Below, piece by piece: positions 1 to 8,869 of a stretch of DNA of 64,000 nt. The notes under the pieces were generated by a model, which was given only the letters and a program-made list of their open reading frames with translations, was not told where the DNA came from and did not search any database. Position 1 is the stretch's first letter. The number at the start of each line of letters is the position of its first letter. Where the stretch lies: positions 1 through 64,000 of the forward strand of contig SFFI01000005.1 of NCBI GenBank assembly GCA_004556925.1, given 5' to 3'. Origin of the DNA: Clostridiales bacterium (GTDB taxonomy: Bacteria; Bacillota; Clostridia; Saccharofermentanales; DTU023). The translations under genes and the position numbers were made by a program.

Positions 1-48
1 ATAACGCAAATAAATTATATTAAAATAACCTAAATAAAAGTAACTGTT

Positions 49-196
49 CCTACAAGCGAGCATTGAAAAGTACCAAGTTGTCTATCAATTGGACCTGCTG
101 ATCGGTAATAGGGGTAAGGTCAAAGCCTTTTATAGTCCCTTAAGCTTAACCACTTCAGCCGAGATGTGCTACCTTGCGTTTATCAGGCCGCTTAGA
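49..196 (+). pseudogene. Fragment of a GNAT acetyltransferase gene
   Basis: This stretch matches, base by base with scattered differences (roughly three quarters identical by eye) and no large gaps, the last ~145 bases of the intact GNAT gene at 8389-8790. Shared landmarks are the segments around AAAGCCTTTTAT and CTTGCGTTTATCAG. No start codon or N-terminal half is present. It is therefore a decayed partial copy of the acetyltransferase C-terminus, and it indicates that the island further right, or a relative of it, once extended or recombined here. Confidence 0.7.
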
Positions 197-492
197 TTTG
201 CCACTAATAGGAAATGTCTTTTTGTGTAAAATAAACGGATTCGTCAAACTAAACTGAGCACGGATTATTTTAGTGTTCTGTTTACTTTGGCAATTAACCA
301 CAGTAGATTAGTAAATTAATGTAACATATTAAGGAATTGCAGCGTAATGCCATCAAAGATATAATTAGCACATGTTACTTTTAAGCAAATGGATTCGACA
401 AATGCGTACTCAGTTTTTTAGACACAGTATACCTCATGTATTCTATTGAGCATTCTGTCAAAGAATGTTGAAATTTTTGGGAGAGTGAAATT
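197..492. other. AT-rich intergenic region upstream of the surface protein
   Basis: I see no gene here. The region is A+T-rich and should hold the promoter of the surface protein at 493, but no convincing -35/-10 pair stands out. The ribosome-binding site GGGAGAGTG lies just upstream of the ATG. Confidence 0.5.
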
Positions 493-1491
493 ATGAATGA
501 AAAACAAAAGTTACTTATAGCTGCTCTATCAGCATCTGCTATCTTATCTGCACCAAGCGTAGTAAAGGCTGCTGAGGATCCGGCAAATGTAGACAAGCAA
601 AATCAATATGAAGCTTTCGATGTTGATGAGCCTGAAAATTCACAAAAAGAAAAAGCTGCCACTGAAGAAAAAAGCTTAAGTGTGGGGAGCGAACTTTCCG
701 ATACAACAAATACAGAGCTAGCAGTTCCTCCCCAAAACTTAGAAAAACCGATAGATACTGCTACATCTTCTGCCCCTGAAACTACTCAAAATGAAGTTAC
801 TGATGAAAAAGACAATCAGCAAACTCAAGAAGTTGAGGATCCTGAAAAAGAGGAATCTTCTATTGATAGCTTAGACAGCTCACCAGAAACCAATGTGGTC
901 TCTGATTCTGAACTAGAGACTTCTAAAGAGGAAGTAAAACAAGAAGAAGAGCAAGCTACTGAAATTGAGGAAGAAGATGACTCCCAAGCTCCTAAAGATG
1001 TAACAGGAGATGAAACCACAACTCCTGAAGCTGAAGCAGAAGACGAGGCAACAACTCCTATAGCTGAAGCGGAAGCCGAGGCTAAGACTCCTGAAGCTGA
1101 AGCAGAAGCCGAGACAACAACTCCTGAAATTGAAGCAGAAGACGAGACTCAAGTTCCTGAGGCTGAAGTAACTGAAAAGACAGAAGAATCTCAAGTTGTA
1201 AAAGAAAAACTGGTTGAATCTGCTCAACCTGAAGGTTCTGCTGGACAAAGCAATCCGCAAAATCAAGAAGCTGATCCAACACCAAACACTAATGATGGTA
1301 ATGTAACCACAGAAAATCAAATTGATGCTACAAATGAATTTTTAGAAACAAACAAAAAACACCCGCAGCACCTCTCAAGGCAGGACAGGGACAATCTGCT
1401 GAGCCAAACTATGCCGAAGATGAAAAGAAGATCAACGACTACAGCGAAGATGAGCGCTATCGTTCCAGTCAAATGGAGCCTGGAGCAGTAG
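493..1491 (+). CDS. N-terminal part of frameshifted wall-anchored surface protein
   Basis: This frame encodes the secretion signal (residues 1-27, cleavage likely after VVKA; no YSIRK motif) and a long, acidic, Glu/Thr/Pro-rich segment with imperfect EAEAE(D/A)E-TTPE repeats at about residues 175-235. After codon ~288 the frame reads basic, unrelated residues to its stop, while the adjacent frame continues with acidic, surface-protein-like sequence. The switch falls at a run of six A (1354-1359); a seventh A would join this part to the one ending at 5978 and give one protein of about 1828 residues. As written, the product would be secreted but not anchored to the wall. Confidence 0.8.
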   Translation: MNEKQKLLIAALSASAILSAPSVVKAAEDPANVDKQNQYEAFDVDEPENSQKEKAATEEKSLSVGSELSDTTNTELAVPPQNLEKPIDTATSSAPETTQNEVTDEKDNQQTQEVEDPEKEESSIDSLDSSPETNVVSDSELETSKEEVKQEEEQATEIEEEDDSQAPKDVTGDETTTPEAEAEDEATTPIAEAEAEAKTPEAEAEAETTTPEIEAEDETQVPEAEVTEKTEESQVVKEKLVESAQPEGSAGQSNPQNQEADPTPNTNDGNVTTENQIDATNEFLETNKKHPQHLSRQDRDNLLSQTMPKMKRRSTTTAKMSAIVPVKWSLEQ

Positions 1492-4400
1492 ATGAAAATG
1501 GCGACTTAGTTAGTGGTGGCCCAAGTTATAGTTCGACCGATCCTGAGATGGAATCCAAAGACGGCTATAGCTACAAGACCTTAGAACCATCTGGGACTAG
1601 CGAAGACAAAACCCAATGGGGTATCGAGATTGAAATCGACAAGGAAAAGGGCCAAAGAACCTATACTGATTTTGGCTTTACTAATACCGGTAACTATGGC
1701 AGACCATCTATACTTGAAAATGGAAATGTTTCCGCCAATGAGGTAGGAGAAAAGCTCTCAGAGAAGGGAGATTTTCAAGACCCTAACTATAAGCCTGATG
1801 CTGAAATAGTAATAGATGGCAAGGGTCTAATAAAGAATTTAAATCTTTATGCCACTGAAGAAGACTTAAAGCACATCAATGATAAAGATAATAAAAAAAT
1901 CATTATGGCTTGGGAAGGTAAGTACACACAAGATAATCCTAATGGTCCTAAAGCGACCCAAGGAACTAGTGCTGCTTTTAACTTCACAGTTAACCCATGG
2001 CCAAATGAAAATGACAAGCTGCAAATTATCAAGCTAAACGGCAAGCATGATGACAAAGAGTTTGTCCAAGGTCAAACTATTACAACGAATGTAAAAGTTG
2101 ATAATTTAGATAAGAGCGCCAGAGAAAGACTAGTAGGCCAAGTCTACCATCCTTTGACAGGTGAAGTTGTTCCGGGGGCCAAGGCTTATATCAACGATGA
2201 AGGCAAAGTAGTCGTTGAGATGCCCCGTGGGACCATTAATGCAGATGGCTCTATTAACGAAAATTCTATCTTTTACACGGATGCTAAATACAAGGGCCTC
2301 CAGAACTTAGAAGTGAAGTTCTTTGCCCGCCCAAGAACAGCAGACGAATTTAAGGCCATTGCTGAAGAATATTTTGGAACTTATACAGAAACAGGTGCGG
2401 GTAAAGAAATAATCGACCATAAGGGCAAACAGGTAGTCATCGACAAGCAAGGCATCGACCGCTATGACCACTACAACCTAATCGGCGGCTTCAAGTTAAA
2501 CCTTGATGACACTCGTTACTACGACCAAGACTTCAGGGACAAAAACCAAGATGATACATCCAAACACACCCACTCAAAGGTAAAACCGGGAGAAGAGTTT
2601 GATGTAAATCTTTATGTGCCTACAGATAAAAAAGACAAAGATGCATTTCCAAACCAAAAGACCCCTGAGGAAATGGAAGCTGCCAAAAATGATAAGCAAG
2701 CAATCGGATCCATCGACATGAGCTTTATTGATCAAATCAATAAGGATAAGGAAGAAAAAGACAAGTGGGTTTTAGACTATGACGAAAGCACTCTTCCAAC
2801 AACTTTTAAAATAACTCCACCAAAATCAGCCAAGGCCGGGGACTTCGTCGCCGTACCTTTAACCTACACTTACACCAACGGATCCACAGACGTCCACTGG
2901 TTCCATTTTGTGGTCCAAGAATCAGACTACATTAAACCGGATTATGAAACACAAGTTAACTTCCCGGCCAAAGAACAAACATCATCTGCTACAGTAAATG
3001 ATGACGGTAAAAGGATAACACCGGACCACTATACTCTGCCAGATGACTTAGAAACTGATGATGCAGGAAATAAATTTGTTACAGATGATAGTGGTAATAA
3101 ATGGACGGTAACACTTGATGAAGAAACAGGTAAAGTAAGTGCTAAACCGGTGTATCCTTTAGACTTTAATGGAGGAGAAAAGCTTACAGTACCAGTTATT
3201 TCCCACTACAAAGATGATCAAAAACCAGGCCAAGATATTACAGAAGAATCAGAGGCTTACTTTGTAATTGAAGAAAAAGCTAATAAGACTGCCCGCTACA
3301 ATGCCCAGGCTGGTAAGGCAGGAGACGAGCTATCTTCTGATGCTATCCTAAATACTGAAGATACCTATAACAGGAGCCCAGGTAAGTACACCTTAGATTC
3401 TGATGCTTTTGTAGATGATAAGGGCAATACTTGGAAGGTTACCATCGATGAAAAGACAGGTAAGGTAACTGCTACAGTTCCAGAAGGAGTTTCTAATGAT
3501 AAGCTCGATGGAGCCCTTCTAAATGTATCAGTAACAACACACTATTATGAAGAAAACGGTACTCTGGAAGTTGGAACCAAAAAAACAGAAGTTCAATTTG
3601 TAGCAACAGGGACGGAATTAAATAGCCCACAATACAATGTGTCTATTGGTGATGGAAACAGTGAAATGACAAATTCTGTCATTATCAATGCCGATGATAA
3701 AAAAGATAGCCCGACATCTTATACAATTGATGAAACAAAGACCTACACAGATGACCAAGGCAATGAATGGACTGTTTCTGTTGATGGAAAAACTGGCGAA
3801 GTAAAGGCAACACCGACAGATCCAAGCAAGCTTAAAGGCGGAGAAAAACTTCAAGTTCCTGTAACTGCCCACTATGGCGAAGGAGAAGAGGCTCCAACTC
3901 AAAAGGCAACAGCAGAATTTGTTGTAAAAGACAAAGAATATGCAAGTCCGGATTACGCTGCCAAAGTTGTAAAAGTCGGGGAAACAGAAAGTGCCGATGT
4001 AAAATTAACCGATGGGGACAATTTAAAGAAACCGACAAAATATACCTTAGATTCTACAGAATTTACAGATGACAAAGGCAATACTTGGACAGTTTCTATT
4101 GATGAAACAACAGGAAAAGTAACAGCCACAGCACCTTCAGCAACTGCAGGCGAGTTACTCAAACTTGACGGAGCCCTATTAAACGTACCTGTAACGGCTC
4201 ACTATGAAGACGCAACAGGAAAAGACGTTACTAGAAAGACTTCAGTTCAATTCGTTGGTTCAGGTACTCAAGGTACACATACAATCACAGAAGAAATTCC
4301 ATTTGAAACAAAAGTTGAAGTTGTAAACGACCTTGCTCCAGGTAAATGGAGATACAAGGTTGTAGATGGTAAGGAGCAAAAGGGTGTAAATGGTTCTGTA

Positions 4401-5978
4401 ACTAAAGAAATAACCATTAAAGACTCCAAAGTAGAAGGCGAACCTAAGACTATTAAAACTGTAGAACCAGTAGATGCCATTATCGAAATCGGTAATGCCG
4501 ACTATACTGGAACGGTAACTCACACTGAAAAAATCGAAACGCCATTTGAAGTTGAATACCAATACTCCGACGAACTTGAAGCCGGTCAATCACAAATTAA
4601 ACAAAAGGGAGAAAAGGGCTCTTACGATTTAGTCTACTCACAAAAGATTAAAAACGGCGAAGCTGATGGAGAGGCTACTACAGACAAGAAAAATGTAACA
4701 GAAGCTAAGAAAGAAATCATCGTAATCGGTATTAAACCGGTTGAAAATGTTGTTGAAAAGCCATTTAAAACAATTTACGAATACGATGAGAACATGGAGG
4801 CTGGAAAGACTGAAGAGGTTACACCGGGTGTCAATGGTAAAACAACTACAAATACTTCTTATGATCAAAAGGAAAACAAACTTGTAAGTAAGGAAGAAAC
4901 GGTAGAGCCCACAAACAGAGTTGTCAAAGTCGGTACAAAACCTGTTGAAAAGACAGAATCTATTCCGCACGACACGACCTATAAACACAATCCTGAGCTT
5001 GCGGCTGGAACAATCGTCAAAAAGTCTGATGGTACACCAGGCACAGTCACCATTACTACTAGCTTCAACAAGGAAACTGGCAAACTTGAAACCCAGGTTA
5101 CAAGAACGGAGCCCACGAATGCTGTTTACGAATACGGGTCTAAGACTGAAGGTAAAGTAACTGTTACAAGCGACATACCTTATGAGGTTGAGTTTGTCCC
5201 TGACGATACGATGGTATCAGGCGAAACAAAGGTTGAGCAGGAAGGTGAGCTGGGCAAAAAGGAAACTACGATAATTATCGAAAATAGCGTAGAAAGCTCA
5301 AGGACAGAAAAAGTAACCAAAGAACCTGTTAAGAAGATTGTTAAATACGGTACCCCTTGCAAGGTCCCCGGAACGGACGACCCCAGTAAGCCTGGGACAG
5401 AAGACCCCGGTAAGCCTGGGACAGAAGACCCCGGTAAGCCTGGGACGGAAGACCCCGGTAAGCCTGGGACAGAAGACCCCGGTAAGCCTGGGACAGAAGA
5501 CCCCGGTAAGCCTGGGACAGAAGACCCCGGTAAGCCTGGGACAGAAGACCCCGGGCATCCTGGGACGGAAGACCCCGGTAAGCCTGGGACAGAAGATCCC
5601 AGCAATCCTGGGACAGAAGATCCCAGCAATCCTGGGACAGAAGACCCCGGTCATCCTGGGACCGAAGACCCCGGTAAGCCTGGAACGGAAGATCCCAGTC
5701 ATCCTGGAACGGAAAAACCAGATAAAGAAGGATTACTGAAACCAAGTGACGAAAAGCCATCCAAACCAGGAAATAATGATACAGAAGTATCTGCTGACAA
5801 AGCTTTTGAAAATATTGAGGGTGAGTCTGCAGGGACAACCAATATGTCTAATGAAGACTACAGAAAGGCACCCCAGACTTCCGATCCTGGCGTAGGAGGA
5901 TATCTGAAACTAGGAGGCCTTGCTACAGCGCTATTTGCCTTCTTGCAAAGAAAGAAAAAGGAAGCAGACGAAGAGTAG
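1473..5978 (+). CDS. Main part of Rib/G5-type surface adhesin with sortase signal
   Basis: This is the body of a large cell-wall protein. In order it has: an N-terminal adhesin-like region (nt ~1500-2930); about four repeated Rib-like modules of ~90 residues, each with a YTLD...DDKGN-W-V-(V/I)DE-TGKV core (nt ~2940-4260); about five G5-like domains (nt ~4270-5350); a Pro/Gly/Glu stalk of 8-residue repeats (5364-5720); and a C-terminal sorting signal APQTSD, hydrophobic helix and RKKK tail. PQTS resembles the NP(Q/K)TN motif cut by class B sortases, and a class B sortase gene follows 22 bp later. The true coding sequence probably continues the frame starting at 493; the open frame is usable from about 1338. 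The ATG at 1473 is not a convincing start, as no signal peptide follows it. Confidence 0.85.
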   Translation: MEPGAVDENGDLVSGGPSYSSTDPEMESKDGYSYKTLEPSGTSEDKTQWGIEIEIDKEKGQRTYTDFGFTNTGNYGRPSILENGNVSANEVGEKLSEKGDFQDPNYKPDAEIVIDGKGLIKNLNLYATEEDLKHINDKDNKKIIMAWEGKYTQDNPNGPKATQGTSAAFNFTVNPWPNENDKLQIIKLNGKHDDKEFVQGQTITTNVKVDNLDKSARERLVGQVYHPLTGEVVPGAKAYINDEGKVVVEMPRGTINADGSINENSIFYTDAKYKGLQNLEVKFFARPRTADEFKAIAEEYFGTYTETGAGKEIIDHKGKQVVIDKQGIDRYDHYNLIGGFKLNLDDTRYYDQDFRDKNQDDTSKHTHSKVKPGEEFDVNLYVPTDKKDKDAFPNQKTPEEMEAAKNDKQAIGSIDMSFIDQINKDKEEKDKWVLDYDESTLPTTFKITPPKSAKAGDFVAVPLTYTYTNGSTDVHWFHFVVQESDYIKPDYETQVNFPAKEQTSSATVNDDGKRITPDHYTLPDDLETDDAGNKFVTDDSGNKWTVTLDEETGKVSAKPVYPLDFNGGEKLTVPVISHYKDDQKPGQDITEESEAYFVIEEKANKTARYNAQAGKAGDELSSDAILNTEDTYNRSPGKYTLDSDAFVDDKGNTWKVTIDEKTGKVTATVPEGVSNDKLDGALLNVSVTTHYYEENGTLEVGTKKTEVQFVATGTELNSPQYNVSIGDGNSEMTNSVIINADDKKDSPTSYTIDETKTYTDDQGNEWTVSVDGKTGEVKATPTDPSKLKGGEKLQVPVTAHYGEGEEAPTQKATAEFVVKDKEYASPDYAAKVVKVGETESADVKLTDGDNLKKPTKYTLDSTEFTDDKGNTWTVSIDETTGKVTATAPSATAGELLKLDGALLNVPVTAHYEDATGKDVTRKTSVQFVGSGTQGTHTITEEIPFETKVEVVNDLAPGKWRYKVVDGKEQKGVNGSVTKEITIKDSKVEGEPKTIKTVEPVDAIIEIGNADYTGTVTHTEKIETPFEVEYQYSDELEAGQSQIKQKGEKGSYDLVYSQKIKNGEADGEATTDKKNVTEAKKEIIVIGIKPVENVVEKPFKTIYEYDENMEAGKTEEVTPGVNGKTTTNTSYDQKENKLVSKEETVEPTNRVVKVGTKPVEKTESIPHDTTYKHNPELAAGTIVKKSDGTPGTVTITTSFNKETGKLETQVTRTEPTNAVYEYGSKTEGKVTVTSDIPYEVEFVPDDTMVSGETKVEQEGELGKKETTIIIENSVESSRTEKVTKEPVKKIVKYGTPCKVPGTDDPSKPGTEDPGKPGTEDPGKPGTEDPGKPGTEDPGKPGTEDPGKPGTEDPGKPGTEDPGHPGTEDPGKPGTEDPSNPGTEDPSNPGTEDPGHPGTEDPGKPGTEDPSHPGTEKPDKEGLLKPSDEKPSKPGNNDTEVSADKAFENIEGESAGTTNMSNEDYRKAPQTSDPGVGGYLKLGGLATALFAFLQRKKKEADEE
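5364..5720 (+). repeat. 24-bp tandem repeats encoding PGTEDPGK stalk
   Basis: About 15 tandem 24-bp units encode PGTEDPGK and variants (GH, SN, SH at the last two positions). Units in the first half are nearly identical at DNA level, which points to recent expansion; units near the 3' end are more diverged. Copy number should vary between strains and set the length of the wall-spanning stalk. Confidence 0.9.
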
Positions 5979-6000
5979 GAGTAGCTATTAGGAAATCCAA

Positions 6001-6909
6001 GTGAAGAGAAAAATAATTAGCCTCCTTCAGATTGTTCTGGTGTTGGTTGTTGCTTATTCTCTATTCAAGACCTACGCGTATTATAGAGATAACCAAGCAT
6101 ACAATGCCCTAGAACAAGACTACAAAAATCAGCTTCTTGAATATGCTCCAAATATTCAAGAAGCTGATGAATATAAACCTGGACTTGATCGCGGACAAAA
6201 CAATGATGCTTTGATAGCTTCTGAAGAAGAAATTCACGCTTCTAAAGATAAAGCAATTCAAGCTTCTAAAGAAAAGGATATTCAAAAGCCAGAAGATGAA
6301 ATTCACATTTCTGATGACAAGGAAATCCAAGCTTCTGCAGATAAGGAAATACAAGCTTCTTTAGAATTTATTAACAATCTAAAAAAGTCCTACCCTCAAG
6401 TCCAGGCCAGGCTAATTATTGACAGTCTTGACATGGATTACCCCATAGTTCAGGGTCAAGATAATTCCTATTATCTTGACCATAACTATAAGGGTGAATA
6501 CCATCCCTTTGGGGCTGTATTTATAGATTCTCGAAACACACCTGATTTTGAAAATCAAAATACTATTGTGTATGGTCATAATGTAAAAACGGGCCATGTT
6601 TTTCATAGCCTGAAGGAATACAGGGACGAAGACTTTGTAAGAGATAATCCCTATATTATCGTAGATACTACAAGCCAAAGATTAACCTATAAGATTTTTG
6701 CCGTTTATGTTGCAGACGCTTACGACGACTACAGATCTATTGCTTATAAAGATCAAGAATTCGACGATTTCTTGATGCTGATCAAAGATAAAAATTTATT
6801 TAAGGGCCAATCACCAAGCCCAAACGATAAAATTTTGACCTTATCCACATGTACAAATATGGAAGATGTGGATGACAGGCTGGTAGTTCAGGCAGTATTG
6901 GTAAAATAA
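6001..6909 (+). CDS. srtB: Class B sortase
   Basis: A membrane-anchored transpeptidase of 302 residues that attaches surface proteins to the peptidoglycan. An N-terminal membrane helix (residues 5-25) is followed by a lysine- and glutamate-rich linker with degenerate (K/E)IQAS repeats (about 75-122), then the sortase fold. Catalytic residues are visible: His193 in YGHN, Cys284 in TLSTC and Arg293 in DDRLVV. The YGHN-x-GxxF-xxLxxY pattern is typical of class B. The start is GTG, preceded by AGGAA. It lies directly downstream of the adhesin with the APQTSD signal, so the pair is probably one operon with the adhesin as dedicated substrate. The repeated linker between membrane and catalytic domain is unusually long. 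Confidence 0.88.
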   Translation: MKRKIISLLQIVLVLVVAYSLFKTYAYYRDNQAYNALEQDYKNQLLEYAPNIQEADEYKPGLDRGQNNDALIASEEEIHASKDKAIQASKEKDIQKPEDEIHISDDKEIQASADKEIQASLEFINNLKKSYPQVQARLIIDSLDMDYPIVQGQDNSYYLDHNYKGEYHPFGAVFIDSRNTPDFENQNTIVYGHNVKTGHVFHSLKEYRDEDFVRDNPYIIVDTTSQRLTYKIFAVYVADAYDDYRSIAYKDQEFDDFLMLIKDKNLFKGQSPSPNDKILTLSTCTNMEDVDDRLVVQAVLVK

Positions 6910-7003
6910 AGGAATACACTTTGTATTAATTTTATCGTCCTTTCATTTTTGCTTTAGGCAGGGCCAGGACTTATGGCTTGAGCCAAAAGCCTTATATTTT
7001 TAA

Positions 7004-7045
7004 CTCTACCAAGACGGTCGCTTGGAGCTCACCAACAATGCCGTC
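7004..7045 (+). pseudogene. Possible trace of IS66-type transposase
   Basis: One frame reads LYQDGRLELTNNAV before a stop. DGR-x-EL-x-NN is a conserved block near the end of IS66 TnpC transposases. Only 14 codons are recognisable, so this is a weak call; if real, it is the remnant of an insertion sequence at the left edge of the island. Confidence 0.3.
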
Positions 7046-7112
7046 TAACCGAGATAGCCCTAAGTAAATATAATAGAGAAGATGAAGACTCTTATGGAGA
7101 GGCGGAATAGGC

Positions 7113-7499
7113 ATGTCTGACGAGAGAAATCTTGTAGCCCAAGAGAATCAGGGCGATATCCTTATCTACCAGACAGAGGCTGGCAATACGAAAATTGATG
7201 TTCGCTTTGTGGATGAGACCGTCTGGTTAAGCCAGCAGCAGATGGCGGAGCTTTTTCAATCTTCACGCACCAACATTGTAGAAAACATTCAGCATATCTA
7301 CGAGGAAGGTGAATTAGATGAAGCCTCAACCTGTCGGAATTTCCGACAGGTTCGTACCGAGGGCAGGGCCCTTAACTCAAAAGCAGAAAACAAAAAAAAC
7401 GGGGCCCCACACACAACTCAAAATACCCTCAGCTGTCTAACCGTAAAACACCCGCAGTTGGCCTCACCGCCTCCTGCGGGTGCTTTTCTTACAAACTAA
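7113..7499 (+). pseudogene. Truncated RhuM-family protein
   Basis: Residues 1-83 match the start of the RhuM virulence-protein family: an ILIYQ...V-R-F-V-DETVWLSQQQMAELFQ-(S/T)-S core (helix-turn-helix-like) and the conserved stretch ending FRQVRTEG. Family members normally continue for another ~200 residues; here the similarity stops at about nt 7360 and the frame runs through a low-complexity tail overlapping a transcription terminator. The gene has lost its 3' part, probably by deletion. It is most likely non-functional, although a short DNA-binding product could still be made. RhuM genes are typical of mobile islands. Confidence 0.7.
7447..7488 (+). terminator. Rho-independent terminator
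   Basis: A perfect 9-bp stem, CACCCGCAG with CTGCGGGTG (7449-7457 and 7474-7482), is preceded by AAAA and followed by CTTTTCTT. It closes the remnant RhuM transcription unit. Confidence 0.8.
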
Positions 7500-7605
7500 G
7501 TGGGGTTAGCTTTGATGCTTACCAATTTAATACAATTTAACTTACTAGATTGTGTTGCAAAATGCGACACAATAGCCTATAGTGCTTGTATGGAGGTTAA
7601 TTCAA

Positions 7606-7908
7606 ATGGCAACTACAAAAAGAGCAAATGTGAACGTAAGAATACAAGAAAATATTAAAAGGCAAGCGGAGCAGATTTTGGAAGCTATTGGTATTCCAAG
7701 GGCTACTGCTATTGATATGTTCTATCGCCAAATCATTCTCAATAACGGCATTCCATTCTCGCTTACAATACCGAAGTCGCTTCCTGCTAGGGATACTATG
7801 GATGAAAAGGCCTTCAATTCAATGATGGCTAAAGGTTATGATCAAGCAGTTCAAGGTGAGAGTTATCCGATAGATGATGTTTTTGAAGAGCTCGAACGAG
7901 GTCTTTAA
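7606..7908 (+). CDS. RelB/DinJ-family antitoxin
   Basis: A 100-residue antitoxin. The N-terminal half (TTKRANVNVRIQENIKRQAEQILEAIGI) has the ribbon-helix-helix layout of RelB/DinJ, followed by FYRQIILNNGIPF, the characteristic family block. The C-terminal half is acidic and should wrap the toxin. The ATG at 7606 is chosen because GGAGG lies 9 bp upstream; an in-frame GTG at 7582 would add eight residues without a good ribosome site. The stop overlaps the toxin start by one base (TAATG), so the two are translationally coupled. RelB proteins usually repress their own promoter. Confidence 0.85.
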   Translation: MATTKRANVNVRIQENIKRQAEQILEAIGIPRATAIDMFYRQIILNNGIPFSLTIPKSLPARDTMDEKAFNSMMAKGYDQAVQGESYPIDDVFEELERGL

Positions 7909-8201
7909 TGGAAAGTTACAAGATAAGAATTACAAGACAAGCAAAAGGACACCTTGCACTTATCCGAGAGCATATTGAAACGGAGCTAAAAGAGCCAAGA
8001 ATAGCTAAACGGTTACTCGACCTATTAAAAACGGAGATGGACTCCCTAGAAACCATGCCTTATCGTGTGAAGTGCATTGATGAACAGCCATGGGGTGAGC
8101 TTGGTTTTAGGAAAATCCGAGTAAAGAACTATTATGTTTACTTTTGGGTCGGTATGCAGGCGAGGAAGCACTGCGTACGATACTGTCAAGAATTATGTTG
8201 A
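7908..8201 (+). CDS. RelE/ParE-family toxin with replaced C-terminus
   Basis: Residues 1 to ~81 fit a RelE/ParE-type mRNA interferase or gyrase toxin: YKIRITRQAKGHL..., the SLETMPYRVK block and the KIRVKNYYVYFWV strand. Family members end with a strand carrying catalytic or binding residues (a V-x-V-x-x-V-x-Y-x-x-R-D type ending). Here that end is missing; after YFWV the frame reads an unrelated tail (GMQARKHCVRYCQELC) because the DNA passes into the remnant of another gene. The protein is probably inactive or altered, while the antitoxin remains intact. The start ATG is coupled to the antitoxin stop. Confidence 0.7.
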   Translation: MESYKIRITRQAKGHLALIREHIETELKEPRIAKRLLDLLKTEMDSLETMPYRVKCIDEQPWGELGFRKIRVKNYYVYFWVGMQARKHCVRYCQELC

Positions 8202-8364
8202 GGCAAAAGTTGGTAAGTTCACCGGAGCGGAAGTTTTAGCAAACTGTCCGAGCATACGGAGGTCATCTGTTCTCGCATCGCTAAAACAACTTTCCGAAGA
8301 AGGGATCATTCTTAAAAAAGGAGCTGGCAGAAGCACTTATTATGTTCGTGCGGACTACAAATAA
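8162..8364 (+). pseudogene. C-terminal winged-helix remnant, Fic-like protein
   Basis: The frame reads TAYDTVKNYVEAKVGKFTG, then AEVLANCPSI-x-RSSVLASLKQL and GRSTYYVRAD before its stop. This is a winged-helix tail of the kind found at the end of Fic-family (cell filamentation) proteins. No Fic catalytic motif (HPFxxGNG) or start codon is present. It is joined out of frame to the toxin gene at about 8150-8165, marking a deletion junction. Confidence 0.55.
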
Positions 8365-8388
8365 GTATCGGCCAAAGCATATATAAAA

Positions 8389-8790
8389 ATGGAAATCAAA
8401 AGCTACACCAACTTCAATCTGGAAGAAATCATTAACTTATATCGCAGCGTTGGCTGGACAAACTATCTAGACCGTGCTGATGTTCTTGAAAGAGCCTTTG
8501 CGAGTTCTCTTTGCATCCTCGGTGCTTATGACGGTGACAAACTAGTGGGATTTATCCGTGCGGTCGGTGACGGTCAGACGATTGTCTTTGTGCAGGATAT
8601 CATTGTTTTGCCGAAATATCAGAGACAAGGGATCGGGACCCAGCTCTTGCAAGCAATCATGGACAAGTATCAAGCTGTCTATCAGTTAGAGCTGCTGACC
8701 GATAATACAGAAAAGACCAAAGCCTTTTATCGCTCCTTAGGCTTAACCGCTTCAGACGAGCTGGATTGCCTTGCGTTTATCAGAATGTGA
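8389..8790 (+). CDS. GNAT-family N-acetyltransferase
   Basis: A compact 133-residue acetyltransferase. It has the GNAT core: an N-terminal NLYRSVGW helix, strands around LVGFIRAVGDG, the acetyl-CoA loop QRQGIGTQL (about residues 81-90), and a C-terminal TEKTKAFYRSLGL block. It lacks any extra domain. The substrate cannot be told from sequence; small-molecule amines or antibiotics are possible. A decayed copy of its 3' end lies at 49-196. The gene sits alone between a gene remnant and another GNAT gene. Confidence 0.85.
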   Translation: MEIKSYTNFNLEEIINLYRSVGWTNYLDRADVLERAFASSLCILGAYDGDKLVGFIRAVGDGQTIVFVQDIIVLPKYQRQGIGTQLLQAIMDKYQAVYQLELLTDNTEKTKAFYRSLGLTASDELDCLAFIRM

Positions 8791-8869
8791 GAACAAGTCT
8801 CAAGAAAATCGCCTATAATAATTTATCGGTCCATTGCTGAAAACTCGTATCAAAAGGAGTATCCCCAAA

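Noticed and set aside
1351..1362. Programmed -1 ribosomal frameshift at the A-run of the adhesin
   Set aside because: The run sits as C-AAA-AAA-C in the incoming frame, not the X-XXY-YYZ slippery pattern; a length change of the run is simpler.
5180..5838. Long open frames in other frames over the PGTEDPGK repeat
   Set aside because: They arise because the 24-bp repeat lacks stops in several frames; the translated repeats (SSVPGLPG, SLGQKTPV) are by-products.
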